From Nitrospira sp. (GTDB lineage: Bacteria > Nitrospirota > Nitrospiria > Nitrospirales > Nitrospiraceae), in contig JALDRG010000010.1 in assembly GCA_031315995.1 (NCBI GenBank), positions 1 to 64,000 of the forward strand: a DNA stretch of 64,000 nt, in the 5' to 3' direction. Below are positions 48,501 to 57,036 of the stretch, piece after piece. How positions within the stretch are numbered: the stretch's first letter is position 1; every line of letters begins with the position of its first letter. The position numbers were made by a program, and so were the translations under genes. The notes beneath the pieces were generated by a model. The model saw nothing but the letters and a program-made list of their open reading frames with translations. It made no database searches and was not told where the DNA came from.

Positions 48501-48629
48501 CACACCATCCAGGGTATCCGGCCTGGTCGCTGAATCGGCGATGGCCGTCACCACGACTCGCGCGGAATCAAGGCCCAGTTGGTCGGCCAGCAGGTCAAGA
48601 AGTGGTTCAGATGAGCGCCCAGACGCCAT
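45591..48629 (-). CDS. NorD/CbbO-type VWA protein with long helical-repeat N-terminus
   Basis: A 1012-aa protein. ATG 48629 has TGGAG upstream. Residues about 60-330 contain degenerate repeats of roughly 38 aa (W-x3-LA-x-ELAD-x-D-x-ALAYIR-x-P), like HEAT or TPR helices. A NorD/CbbO-type middle follows (AAHEAGHLEFGTFDLP, residues about 420-435), then an acidic linker, and a C-terminal VWA domain with MIDAS DLSGSTS near residue 830 and VISDGRPLDDG. Such proteins pair with a MoxR-type AAA+ ATPase (encoded at 51407) to activate metalloenzymes such as NO reductase or RuBisCO. The client here is unknown. NorD/CbbO are usually 600-800 aa. Confidence 0.85.
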   Translation of the reverse strand: MASGRSSEPLLDLLADQLGLDSARVVVTAIADSATRPDTLDGVLVLLGELIEEAPKAAKGAIDALADMQRRGLLAEILPWLDLGVAVAADSGALALRFFKESPLLLGLLDPPTRAVVLAAALELADRQANVAVEFIRISPEAVGVLSPADWPIWMDLACELADTDFALAVEYIRQIPSIARVLSLDTVRTWVQFGMKLIVENSLGKPDYLGVLEFFRTSAAILEDIPGQGHRNQVIGIGAQMAERSPEAGIAVLAEAPAILRRLPSEEWRTRVLRYGLLVAERDADTALAYIRRCPELIALIGSGEGAQEKFDSWFASGMEVLEYSLDGGRAYFAMETEKALGAVSQALSGVPLRQIARRVKLFAQALCGRDLRIHDLPDSLESAQPMARATVSDDGRSIGLPSIVRRYPTYDENVRLYMVMAAHEAGHLEFGTFDLPVARLQDLVEDLGRRYGRSTSQESRTLGDVFARYPQPGLMRDLWALVEDARVEYLLRAEYPGLSRDLALVAKDAVTIRSLAHGMTVRELVVDQLLLLSTAEAGSAPVPDAVEREVNELWQLCQAMFTPEATAEEAVRLADRLYVRMDELLAVRREANPSPDEAEAPEQSIPAPKSSEDLSDTYRPMDNWDYRGAMDPNLVRDRTESSPEQTPASGRGDSEAGAGLAGDSSGSSAGAGTARSQQLSQDVLVPGRRQPSLVEEVLAVEGEGARPDDETIGAAQAVRYHEWDAAIQDYRMHWCRVVEREAVEGASDFVEETLAAQRGTVRLLRRYFESLRPPGLRRIPGQLDGEDLDMDAVIGRVADLSAGIEPSERIYVRREKRDREVAAAFLVDLSGSTSRQVEQGRRIIDIEKQGLVLLCEALAAIGDQFAVYGYSGQGRHQVDFVVVKGFDELVTGRAGAKLGGIVPLQQNRDGAAIRHATSKLLARRAKTRILVVISDGRPLDDGYKDEYSLEDTRMALREARASGIEPVCITIDTQADPYLRRMYGDVRYVVIDRVEGLPEKLPRIYHRLTA

Positions 48630-48667
48630 AGCTCCAGAGTCCGCTTTGAGGGAAGTTGTGGATTGTA

Positions 48668-48700
48668 AAGGACACAATTTCGCTTGTAAACTGTGTCCTT
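48668..48700. promoter_or_regulatory. Inverted repeat between divergent VWA and FTR genes
   Basis: AAGGACACA and TGTGTCCTT (48668-48676 and 48692-48700) form a perfect 9-bp dyad with 15 nt between. TTGTAAA occurs before each arm region as a direct repeat. It lies centrally between the two start codons, suiting an operator shared by both promoters. Confidence 0.45.
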
Positions 48701-48767
48701 GCGGCGGACAGACACGCATCGCACCTAAACCAACGATTCACTGAGCGGTTGTCACGCGGGGGACGGA

Positions 48768-49214
48768 ATGGCTGAACCGAGTAAAGCGAGCCTCGACAAA
48801 ATGTGGAAGTATGTGAAGGGCTTCGCCGAGAAGAGCGGAACAGCCATGCACCCGAATGAGGCCGTCACGAACGCGGTAGTGCTCGGCCTCGCCGCCCACG
48901 TCGACGAGTTGGGCAAACCGTTATGTCCCTGCAACTTTTACCCTGACAAGCAGGCAGAAGCCAAGCTCCGGCGATGGATGTGCGCCTGCGACGAGATGCA
49001 GATCTACAAATATTGCCACTGTCTGCTCTTCGTCCGTGAGGATGGCATGCCGATTACCGAATATCTACCGGAAGACCATGAAGGCCGCCAGTGTTACGGC
49101 CTCATCACCGATCCGACTCCGGAAAAAGGCCGGGCGCTCCGGCACAAAGCGCTGCCCATGGCGCCCAAAGAAGCCGTTCCACCGACCGATGTGGATTCTC
49201 CCGCACAGCCGTGA
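48768..49214 (+). CDS. Ferredoxin:thioredoxin reductase catalytic subunit
   Basis: A 148-aa [4Fe-4S] enzyme with the exact cysteine spacing of the FTR beta chain: CPC (53-55), 16 residues, CAC (72-74), 8 residues, CHC (83-85), within KYCHCLLF. The cluster and the adjacent disulfide pass electrons from ferredoxin to thioredoxin-like proteins, allowing redox control without NADPH. The C-terminal tail (residues 115-148) is extended and Pro-rich. No alpha subunit is adjacent, as in other non-photosynthetic bacteria. The stop overlaps the GTG of the M28 peptidase (GTGA). Confidence 0.93.
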   Translation: MAEPSKASLDKMWKYVKGFAEKSGTAMHPNEAVTNAVVLGLAAHVDELGKPLCPCNFYPDKQAEAKLRRWMCACDEMQIYKYCHCLLFVREDGMPITEYLPEDHEGRQCYGLITDPTPEKGRALRHKALPMAPKEAVPPTDVDSPAQP

Positions 49215-50458
49215 ACGCGCAAATTCGGCCTGGTCGGAGCCCTGTTGTTGCCCTGCTGCTCTCCGCCCTGTCTCTGCTGCTCTGCCTCGCCGCAACCGGT
49301 TGTCTGCGGACGATGGACGCCATCGATCCGAGGCTCTTGCCGATCACGACAATCTCCGGCCAACGTTTGCACGGTCACGTGTCATTCCTGGCGAGTCCCG
49401 CACTCTCAGGGCGACAGCCCGGTTCACTGGGCAATCGCCAGGCGGCCCACTATATCGAAGAACAGTTTCGGGCAGTCGGACTCCACCCGCTCCCGTCGCT
49501 CGGCGGGTACCGACAGGTTATTTCGCCGAAGATCGGCGATAACCTCCTCGGCTTCATCCCACCGACTTCCGGCACGGGAGCCGCACGATGGATTCTGGTG
49601 GGCGCCCATTTTGATCATCTTGGGTACCCCTTCCTCGGCGCGGACGACAATGCCTCTTCCGTCGCCATCCTGATTGAAACCGCGCGGCACACGGCGGCCC
49701 TCACTCATCATGGGATCCTCTTTGTAGCCTTCAACAGTGAGGAATCTCCTTATTTCGGTACGGCTGAGATGGGATCGCAGTTTCTCTTTCATCACCTGCC
49801 GCCGGAACTGGGCGGCGCCGCCAATCTTCAGGCCGTGATCATCATGGACCTCATGGGTGGCATACACTGGGAGCCCGCCAAGGATGCGATTTTTGCCATC
49901 GGGGCGGAGAAAAGCCCTGATCTGTACCGACGACTCAAACAGGCGTCCGCCTCTTCCCTGAAGGTCTTCCCCGTAGGGATTCACCTGGTCGAAGAAATTC
50001 CTGGAATCGGCCATAAAGCCTTCAGCGACTATGACGTTTTTCGCAACCATGGGATCCCGTTTTTGTTTCTCTCCGCCGGACGCAGCCCGCGCTACCATAC
50101 CGCAGGGGACGTCGCCAGCACCTTGCATTACGAACGCATGGCCGCGGCCGTGGAATGGCTTCGGACCCTCACCGTCCTGATCGATCAGGACGAAGCGCCG
50201 TACGGATTTCATGCCGAGCGTGTGGAGTTGGCCGATGAGGTGGCCTCGTTCCGCGAGATCGTCGACCGCGCAGCGCAGGATGGGACGATTATTCCCGGCA
50301 CATCGCGATGGTCATTACATAAATTGAGGCAGGATGCGGAATGGTTGAGGGACGTCGACACCTCAGTACCGACGCCTGAAATACTTGATCGGCTCGAACG
50401 GATTTCAATTCGTGTTCAATGCTTGATGGCCGATTATTCGGGATGCTTTACGTTTTGA
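49211..50458 (+). CDS. M28-family peptidase lipoprotein
   Basis: A 415-aa zinc aminopeptidase-like protein. GTG 49211 overlaps the FTR stop and directly precedes a lipoprotein signal (PVVALLLSALSLLLCLAATGC, lipobox ATGC), so the product is exported and lipidated. Metal and catalytic residues of M28 are seen in order: VGAHFDHLG, GADDNASSV, FNSEESPYFG (Glu pair), MDLMGG and YHTAGDV near residue 300. A C-terminal helical region of about 100 aa follows. Role is probably periplasmic peptide trimming. Coupling to FTR is unexpected. Confidence 0.87.
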   Translation: MNAQIRPGRSPVVALLLSALSLLLCLAATGCLRTMDAIDPRLLPITTISGQRLHGHVSFLASPALSGRQPGSLGNRQAAHYIEEQFRAVGLHPLPSLGGYRQVISPKIGDNLLGFIPPTSGTGAARWILVGAHFDHLGYPFLGADDNASSVAILIETARHTAALTHHGILFVAFNSEESPYFGTAEMGSQFLFHHLPPELGGAANLQAVIIMDLMGGIHWEPAKDAIFAIGAEKSPDLYRRLKQASASSLKVFPVGIHLVEEIPGIGHKAFSDYDVFRNHGIPFLFLSAGRSPRYHTAGDVASTLHYERMAAAVEWLRTLTVLIDQDEAPYGFHAERVELADEVASFREIVDRAAQDGTIIPGTSRWSLHKLRQDAEWLRDVDTSVPTPEILDRLERISIRVQCLMADYSGCFTF

Positions 50459-50498
50459 TCGACCCACTCCCCCGCAGCGCCATCACACCAACACTTCG

Positions 50499-50954
50499 TC
50501 ATTGCCAGCCCGCGGTCTCATAACCCTTTTCCTTGAGACATCGTTCAACGAAAGCGGTATAGTCCGGCTGCGGCTGCAACGGCTTGTAGATTCCGGCCAG
50601 CAGACCCAGCACCCCGCCGACCGCGCTCCCTGCTGCCGCTCCGATGGCGATTCCCGTAGGCCCTCCGACGAACCCGGCGGACGCGCCCACCGCGGCCCCA
50701 CCGATAAACCCCAGCGTGGCGCCGGCACCGGCATTCCCGCTCCGATTGGTTCCATGCTGCACACCGGCGCGTTCCGCTTTCTGTCCACACAGAGCCGCTT
50801 CACGTTCCGCCAGATCCTTTCCATACAGCTGTACCTTGGTGGTGGATCTGAGAATCGGCTCAGGCCCGGCACAGGCGACCAGGCCAATGACGCTCAACGA
50901 CACCATGACAGTGACACATCCGGACAGTCTCATGCGGACGCTGCGACTCACCAT
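50499..50954 (-). CDS. Glycine-zipper lipoprotein
   Basis: A 151-aa predicted lipoprotein: signal with core VTVMVSLSVIGLVAC (lipobox LVAC). Start ATG 50954 has AGGG 7 nt upstream; ATG 50933 is an alternative. A central Gly/Ala-rich zipper (GATLGFIGGAAVGASAGFVG and GIAIGAAAGSAVGGVLGLL) may insert in the outer membrane, as in SlyB/Rcs-type proteins. Two further Cys occur (ALCGQKAERA, ERCLKEKGY). The C-terminal motif YTAFVERCLKEKGYE is shared by many small envelope proteins. Convergent with the M28 gene. Confidence 0.75.
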   Translation of the reverse strand: MVSRSVRMRLSGCVTVMVSLSVIGLVACAGPEPILRSTTKVQLYGKDLAEREAALCGQKAERAGVQHGTNRSGNAGAGATLGFIGGAAVGASAGFVGGPTGIAIGAAAGSAVGGVLGLLAGIYKPLQPQPDYTAFVERCLKEKGYETAGWQ

Positions 50955-51024
50955 TCCATCACCCTGCATCATATTGCCCGCCACCACGCCCCAACGATCG
51001 CAGGCCCCATGCTCTGTCGGCAAG

Positions 51025-51342
51025 CTATTCAAGCGCAAGTCGTTTGCGCACGTGTTCTGCGGTTCGCCCCTTCACCAGCAGGCGTTTCTGACGGCTTCCC
51101 GTCCCGCTCAGGATGTGGACCGCACTCAACGGCACATCACAGCGGCGGGCGAGGAATCGGCACAACTCGTCGTTGGCAGCGCCGTCGGTCGGCGGTGCCG
51201 CAACACGAATCTTTACCGCCTCACCATGCAGACCTGCACATTCGGTACGAGACGCTCTGGGCTGGACATGCACCGACAAGGCGGCGCCCTCGGGGGTAGT
51301 GCGGACGACCTGTTCCCCTACCGGGGCCTGGCTCTCTGGCAT
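51025..51342 (-). CDS. DUF167 (YggU-like) protein
   Basis: A roughly 105-aa single-domain protein. The fold signature is clear: GAALSVHVQPRASRTECAG, VKIRVAAPPTDGAANDELCRFLA, VHILSGTGSRQKRLLVKG. YggU-type proteins are widespread and uncharacterised. ATG 51342 lacks a good ribosome-binding site; GTG 51360 with AGGA upstream is a fair alternative. It lies between the glycine-zipper lipoprotein and the AAA+ ATPase on the same strand. Confidence 0.83.
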   Translation of the reverse strand: MPESQAPVGEQVVRTTPEGAALSVHVQPRASRTECAGLHGEAVKIRVAAPPTDGAANDELCRFLARRCDVPLSAVHILSGTGSRQKRLLVKGRTAEHVRKRLALE

Positions 51343-51406
51343 GGAGTTGCGGCTGGTCACCGGGTTCCTGCAGACGCGTATCACTGCGTCGGAATAGACG
51401 CGCGCG

Positions 51407-52246
51407 TCAGAAGATCGCCTTCACAACTTCGATGATGCTGCGCACCATGTCCGGGTCATCGGTGATCGGACGGGCGATGGCGACGTCACAGGCTCGATCG
51501 GCCGGCACACCTTGCTTGATCAAGGTCGCCGCATAGATCAGGAGCCTGGTGCTCACGCCTTCTTCCAGTCCATGATTCTTGAGATTGCGAACTTTTTCGG
51601 CGATCTTGACGAGTCGCTGCGCGATCTCGGGACTCACGCCGGCTTCTTGCGCCACGACCCGGCTCTCGATGTCAGGCAAGGGGTAGTCGAATTCGATCGC
51701 CATGAACCGCTGCTTGGTGCTCTGCTTGAGATCTTTGAGGATACTTTGGTATCCGGGGTTGTAGGAAATCACCAGCATGAAGTCATCGACCGCTTCAATC
51801 ACTTGCCCTTTTTTCTCGATCGGCAGCAGGCGCCGGTCATCACTCAGGGGATGGATAATGACGGTGGTGTCTTTTCTCGCCTCGACGATCTCGTCCAGGT
51901 AGACGATGGCCCCCTGCTTGACCCCGAGGGTCAACGGCCCATCCATCCAAACCGTCTCCTGCCCCTTTAATAGGTACCGGCCGACGAGGTCGGAGGCGGT
52001 GAGATCTTCGTGGCACGCGACGGTAATGAGGGGTCGACCCAGGCGATAGGCCATGTGCTGGACGAACCGCGTTTTCCCACAACCCGTCGGCCCTTTCAGC
52101 ATCACCGGCATGCGGCTCTGCGCCGCGATCGTAAAGAGCCCGACCTCGCCCCGAACTTCGGCATAAAACGGCTCACGCGCGATTCGGTACCGATCGATCT
52201 CTTGTTCCTGCCCTTTCGGCGCCGAAGCCGCTCGCCCCTCGTTCAT
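51407..52246 (-). CDS. MoxR-type AAA+ ATPase, NorQ/CbbQ/NirQ branch
   Basis: A 279-aa AAA+ ATPase. ATG 52246 has AGAGGT 8 nt upstream. Walker [11 protein letters not shown] (about residue 57), Walker [15 protein letters not shown], sensor 1 [12 protein letters not shown] and an Arg-rich lid are present. The CbbQ/NorQ branch remodels metalloenzymes with a VWA partner (NorD/CbbO); that partner is encoded at 45591-48629, five genes away, not adjacent as is usual. The client enzyme is not in the window. Confidence 0.92.
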   Translation of the reverse strand: MNEGRAASAPKGQEQEIDRYRIAREPFYAEVRGEVGLFTIAAQSRMPVMLKGPTGCGKTRFVQHMAYRLGRPLITVACHEDLTASDLVGRYLLKGQETVWMDGPLTLGVKQGAIVYLDEIVEARKDTTVIIHPLSDDRRLLPIEKKGQVIEAVDDFMLVISYNPGYQSILKDLKQSTKQRFMAIEFDYPLPDIESRVVAQEAGVSPEIAQRLVKIAEKVRNLKNHGLEEGVSTRLLIYAATLIKQGVPADRACDVAIARPITDDPDMVRSIIEVVKAIF

Positions 52247-52369
52247 TCCGATACCTCTACATTGAATTGAATACCTTGCATGGTGCGCCACGATAAACGG
52301 AAACGAGCCGGAAGTTCAAGCGGCAGGCTGGAGACAAACAAACGCCATCGCCGTTGCGAGAGACATCTC

Positions 52370-55300
52370 TCAGGCGACTTTCGACCCATCGAGCACTTCT
52401 CGAACCTTCTGCGCAAGCGTCGTGGGCGTGAAGGGTTTTTGCAAGAAGGAATGCTCGGTATCGATCCCCCCCTTGGAAAAGGCCGGATGATCCGGATAAC
52501 CGGACATGTATAGCACTTTGACCTCCGGACGAACCGTCGCGAGCTTTTCAGCGACTTCCGGTCCGCTCATCTGCGGCATGACCACATCCGTGAGCAACAA
52601 GTGGATCGGCCCGGCATGTTTGGCGCCGGTGAGCAACGCTTCAATCCCGTGCCGGGCTTCCAGCACCGTATAGCCGTGCAAGCGGAGCGTTTCATTGACC
52701 AACCGCCGGACGCCCGGTTCATCCTCCACCAACAAGACCGTCTCGCGTCCTCTGACCGAGTCGCTCCCCACCGCGACGGATTCGGCCTCTGCCGTGACGG
52801 CCTCCACGCGCGGAAAAAAGATCTTGAAGGTCGCCCCGCGTCCCGGCTTGCTCTCCACCTCGATACAACCACCGCTTTGCTTGACGATGCCATAGACCGT
52901 CGACAAACCGAGCCCGGTCCCCTTACCTTTTTCCTTCGTGGTGAAAAACGGCTCGAAGACATGCGACTGCGTATCCTCATCCATGCCATGGCCGGTATCG
53001 CGCACGATCAAGGCAACATAGAAACCTGGCTCAGCGCCCATCGGCGGACGGTTTCTGCGCGGCCCGAAGTGCACATTGCTGGTTTCCACCGTCAGGCGGC
53101 CTCCGCTTGGCATGGCATCACGGGCATTCACGGCAAGGTTCATAATGACCTGCTCCACCTGCCCGGGATCCGCCTTCAGCGGCCCCAACGCCGGATCCAG
53201 CACCGTGCAGAGCTCCACGATGTCCTCGCCCAGCAACCGCCGCAACATCCCTTCCATATTATGGATCACCGCATTGAGATCCAACACTTTCGGCGCGATA
53301 AATTGCCGGCGACTGAACGCCAAGAGTTGGCCGGTGAGGCCGGACGCGCGATCTGCGGCCTTCTTCACCTCCTCCAGTTCTTTCCGGAACCCATCCGTCG
53401 GCGCCAGACGGCTCAACACCAGTTCGCTGTATCCTCGAATCACCGTCAGCATATTGTTGAAATCATGCGCCACTCCGCCGGCCAACCGTCCGACGGCTTC
53501 CATTTTCTGTGATTGCTGCAGCTGCGCTTCCGTGCGCCGAAGCGCATCCTCGGCTCGGGCGCGTTCACCGAACTGGCCGATTTTAAGTCCGACGTCGGCC
53601 ACCATTTTCAACAACTGCTCGTCCGGCTGCTTGATCTCACGCCGGAACAACTCGATCACACCTTCCACTTCGGTGCCCACCCGCACCGGAAATCCGAATG
53701 CGCCGTGCAGCCCCACCCGAGCGGCCGCATCGCCCCGAGGGAAATTGGCTTCCTTCACCACGTCCTTGATCCAGGTCGGCTGCCCGGCCTGCCAAATCCG
53801 TCCAGGGAGTCCCTTGCCGATCTGAAAGGTGTGCTGCCAGGTGGCGAGTACAAACTCTTCGGCATTCAAGGCGGGCGACTGCCACACATCCAGGCAACGC
53901 AACACACTTCCCTGCCGGTCCAGTCGCCAAAATACTCCCAACTCCCATTCAAGGCTTTCGCAGATGGCCTGCAGGATCTTCGGACCCGCTTCCTCCAGGG
54001 TCCGCGACTCCGCCAAAACCCGCGTGACCGCATATTGCGACGAGAGCTGACGTTCGGTCCGTTTCCGCGCGGTAATATCCCGAATGAATGCGCTGAAAAT
54101 ATACGCATCGCCCAGTCGGGCCGGAGAGATGGTGATTTCGACGGGAAACTCATGCCCATGGCGATGGCACCCCATCATCTCGATCCGGCGATTGAGAAGC
54201 GAACCTTGCCCCGTCTCCAAGAAATGGCGCAACCCGCGTTCATGGGCCTCCCGATCGCGAACAGGAATCACCGTCTCGGACACTCGGCGACCAAGCGCCT
54301 CTTCCCGTTCCCACCCGAAAATGTTGACCGCCTGGGCATTCCAATCCGTGATGATGCCGCCCGCATCCATGGAAATCACGGCGTCCAGCGCCGTATCGAC
54401 GATGACCCGATTGCGCTCCTGGCTCTGCAGCAATGCGGCTTCCGCCGCACGCGCCCATTCACTCTCCTGCTGCGCCTGCCGATGCTGCTCTCGCAATCGT
54501 CCGGTGGCCCACAGCAACAGACCGACCATCGGAAACCAGACGACCACGCCGGCCATGCCGAGCTTCCACATCATGGCTCGGATGGGACGTAAGATAACGT
54601 CCCGATCGATCTGCACAAGAATGGTCCATTGCAGGCCTGGATAATCGCTATACCCTTTGGTCTGTGCATAACCGGTCACTGCCGAGACGCGCCGACGCAC
54701 ATGCTCTTCCTCGACATATCCCGGCTTTCCGGACTCGCTCAGTGCCACCGAGGGCACACCGACCTGTTTCAGATTGACCAGGTCGGTCTCGGGGAAGGCG
54801 GAGTCCACAAACACCACACCTTCTTTGGTCAAAAACTGGTATTCGAACCGTCCGGCCGCCCCTTCATCCCGTTGAATCTTACGAATGGTTTCGATGAGGA
54901 CATTTTCAAGCATCGGCAGCCCGATGCGGGTCGTCACGACACCGAGGAATTGGCCCTTCGCATCGACGATGGGCGACGTAAACGCGATCGAATCGATGGT
55001 ATGATCCGGCTCGAGAGTCTTCACTTCATCGACCCGCACCGTGCCCGTTTGCCGGACCCCTTCGAACCATCCCGTTCGGCCGTAATCCTGTCCGACAAGC
55101 GACGGGTCGGTCGCGGCAATCATATGACCTTGGCTGTCCGCCACCCCCATCCATAAATAAACAGGCGCATAGGTCTCCTGCATCCAGTGCAGGTAGTCAT
55201 TCAGATATTTCTTGTCGAAGGGACGGCCCGAAAGCGCGCGAGCCATCATCCGGACGTCGCCGTGCCGTTCGAAGAGCAGCCGATCAAGTTTGTCCGCGAT

Positions 55301-55471
55301 CTCAGATGCCGCAAGCGTGAGGTTCTCCCCCGTTGCCTCCACCAGGCGCACTTCGATCGATCGCAGCATGACGAGGCCGATCACGAAGGCCACAATCGTC
55401 ATGCCGACGATCAGGACAGGCAACCAAGGATAGGACCGGCGCGAGGAACCGGCTGATAGCGAGGTGGCCAT
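52370..55471 (-). CDS. Hybrid sensor histidine kinase/response regulator
   Basis: A 1033-aa membrane kinase. ATG 55471 has GGAG 9 nt upstream. Order: TM1 about 13-34, a periplasmic double-Cache sensor (MIAATDPSLVGQDYGRTGW), TM2 about 305-328, PAS about 365-480 (TDWNAQAVNIFGWEREEALG), GAF about 500-640, HisKA with GGVAHDFNNMLTVI (phospho-His near 667), HATPase (NLAVNARDAM, TGHGMDEDTQ, GTGLGLSTVYG), and a C-terminal receiver with phospho-Asp in LLLTDVVMP near 962. It should sense a small extracellular molecule and run an internal phosphorelay. No DNA-binding output is encoded, and the next gene begins within 3 bp. Confidence 0.94.
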   Translation of the reverse strand: MATSLSAGSSRRSYPWLPVLIVGMTIVAFVIGLVMLRSIEVRLVEATGENLTLAASEIADKLDRLLFERHGDVRMMARALSGRPFDKKYLNDYLHWMQETYAPVYLWMGVADSQGHMIAATDPSLVGQDYGRTGWFEGVRQTGTVRVDEVKTLEPDHTIDSIAFTSPIVDAKGQFLGVVTTRIGLPMLENVLIETIRKIQRDEGAAGRFEYQFLTKEGVVFVDSAFPETDLVNLKQVGVPSVALSESGKPGYVEEEHVRRRVSAVTGYAQTKGYSDYPGLQWTILVQIDRDVILRPIRAMMWKLGMAGVVVWFPMVGLLLWATGRLREQHRQAQQESEWARAAEAALLQSQERNRVIVDTALDAVISMDAGGIITDWNAQAVNIFGWEREEALGRRVSETVIPVRDREAHERGLRHFLETGQGSLLNRRIEMMGCHRHGHEFPVEITISPARLGDAYIFSAFIRDITARKRTERQLSSQYAVTRVLAESRTLEEAGPKILQAICESLEWELGVFWRLDRQGSVLRCLDVWQSPALNAEEFVLATWQHTFQIGKGLPGRIWQAGQPTWIKDVVKEANFPRGDAAARVGLHGAFGFPVRVGTEVEGVIELFRREIKQPDEQLLKMVADVGLKIGQFGERARAEDALRRTEAQLQQSQKMEAVGRLAGGVAHDFNNMLTVIRGYSELVLSRLAPTDGFRKELEEVKKAADRASGLTGQLLAFSRRQFIAPKVLDLNAVIHNMEGMLRRLLGEDIVELCTVLDPALGPLKADPGQVEQVIMNLAVNARDAMPSGGRLTVETSNVHFGPRRNRPPMGAEPGFYVALIVRDTGHGMDEDTQSHVFEPFFTTKEKGKGTGLGLSTVYGIVKQSGGCIEVESKPGRGATFKIFFPRVEAVTAEAESVAVGSDSVRGRETVLLVEDEPGVRRLVNETLRLHGYTVLEARHGIEALLTGAKHAGPIHLLLTDVVMPQMSGPEVAEKLATVRPEVKVLYMSGYPDHPAFSKGGIDTEHSFLQKPFTPTTLAQKVREVLDGSKVA

Positions 55472-55473
55472 GG

Positions 55474-56991
55474 TCAGGACTCCGTCACAATAGAATTCGG
55501 CAACAATCGCGCAGGATGATACCACTGCTTGGAGCGAGCCAAACTCGGCAGGCCGGAATCATCCATGGTATTAATCCACGATGCCCCTTTGGCGCGAGCT
55601 TGGCGACAGAATTCACGAAACACAAACGGCCCCAACCCCGTAATATCCCGATCTGCCACTTCCAGCAGCACGCAGAAGGTCGACGGATGGAGCCACAGAC
55701 CCAGGGTATAGGCTCGAATGCGGCCGGCCACTCGAACCACGGCTCCGGTCAGTCCGAGTTCCAGCGCGGCTGACAAGGCCGTCTCATGTGCACCTACGGC
55801 ATCCTCCAGCAACGCACCGGCCCAGTCGTCGGCCCCGGCCCGCTGTTTCTGTTCGCGCCACTCATGAAACAAACTGACACAGGCCCTTTGGTCCTGAGTG
55901 GCGTAGGGCTCGATCACCCCGCCCCATTCCCGCACGAACCGGTTACACGCGGCGCGCGGGGATTTAAAAGACTCACCGGACAGGTCGGCCAGGTCCGATG
56001 CGTCATACAGATAGTCGGGCTCTTTGGCGGTCACACGGTAGCCCAATGCGCGCATCTCATCGACACAGGCTTCCGACACATTCTCGATCCGCGTCACCGA
56101 CGAACTGCCGTTCCGCTCTCGCATGAAACGAAAGGCCGCCGCCAGCGGCTGCGCGAGGGGGCCGGCCCCGAGCGGAGGCAGGACCATGAAGACACCATCG
56201 GGCGATTCGGCAAACAGGCAAATATGGTCATGCAAATCGGCCCAGAAATAGGTCAGTCGATGCCGCCAGATATAGTGGTAGGCGAAAGAGGCCGCCGCAA
56301 GCGGCGTGCTCTGGTAACCGGCGCTGACGGCGAGCGCGGCTTCTATGCGTGCTCGATCCTGCGACATGAGCGCCTGCGTGGAGACCCATGCCTTTCCTTG
56401 CTGCAGCCGCTTACTTACTCGCGGCAGAGTCCGTAAGACGATCACGTCGTCTTGAAATCGCCCAATGAGCCGGGGATACCTCGCCAGGGTCTGTATCCTC
56501 GCATCCTGTTCGATCCATTGAGCGATGTCGTCCGCCGCCTGATTCACCAGTGGAGAGGACAGGTCTCGCAGATAGGGGCACTTGGTGTCCCATCCGAGCA
56601 CGACCTGCGCATGCGCGGCATCCCACATCAAGGCAAATGGGTAGAGCCGACAGTCCAGGGGACGGACGTCATAGATGCGACACTGGGAGGTGGCGCTGTC
56701 GAAAGCCGGACAGACATACCCCTCCCCCGTCGGATTCGGCACCAGGTCGATTTGTGCGCCATCGGGAGATGAGAACCGTTCAGGGTCAAGACCAGCCGCG
56801 ATCGCCGCCCTGATTTCATCGGCTGCGAAGAAGGGTCGCAAGAAACTGTCCTGCTCGGGGAACCGGCAACACACGTCGCAATGAAGACAGGCCGCGCTCG
56901 GCACGATCTGCAGGAGAGCATCACCTACGGACCGCGAGGGAATCGTCGGGGAAACTGGAACGAATGGGCTCGTCATGAGATGTGGCCGCAT
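55474..56991 (-). CDS. YkgJ cysteine-cluster and DUF2156 (aminoacyl-transfer type) fusion
   Basis: A 505-aa two-part protein. Residues about 30-160 form a YkgJ-type metal-binding module (CLHCDVCC ... YVCPAF ... CRIYDVRPLDCRLYPF). Residues about 220-500 match the DUF2156/LPG-synthase C-terminal GNAT-like fold (DGVFMVLPPLG, WREQKQRAGADD, YTLGLWLHPSTFCVLLEVAD, PFVFREFCRQA). DUF2156 enzymes transfer amino acids from tRNA to lipids or other acceptors, but no membrane part exists here, so it is cytosolic. ATG 56976 is an alternative start. It diverges from an ATP-grasp-like gene and its stop precedes the hybrid kinase ATG by 2 bp. Confidence 0.8.
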   Translation of the reverse strand: MRPHLMTSPFVPVSPTIPSRSVGDALLQIVPSAACLHCDVCCRFPEQDSFLRPFFAADEIRAAIAAGLDPERFSSPDGAQIDLVPNPTGEGYVCPAFDSATSQCRIYDVRPLDCRLYPFALMWDAAHAQVVLGWDTKCPYLRDLSSPLVNQAADDIAQWIEQDARIQTLARYPRLIGRFQDDVIVLRTLPRVSKRLQQGKAWVSTQALMSQDRARIEAALAVSAGYQSTPLAAASFAYHYIWRHRLTYFWADLHDHICLFAESPDGVFMVLPPLGAGPLAQPLAAAFRFMRERNGSSSVTRIENVSEACVDEMRALGYRVTAKEPDYLYDASDLADLSGESFKSPRAACNRFVREWGGVIEPYATQDQRACVSLFHEWREQKQRAGADDWAGALLEDAVGAHETALSAALELGLTGAVVRVAGRIRAYTLGLWLHPSTFCVLLEVADRDITGLGPFVFREFCRQARAKGASWINTMDDSGLPSLARSKQWYHPARLLPNSIVTES

Positions 56992-57036
56992 TGTAGCACT
57001 AACCCTCGCAGGGTCCTACTATTCGCAACTTTTCAC

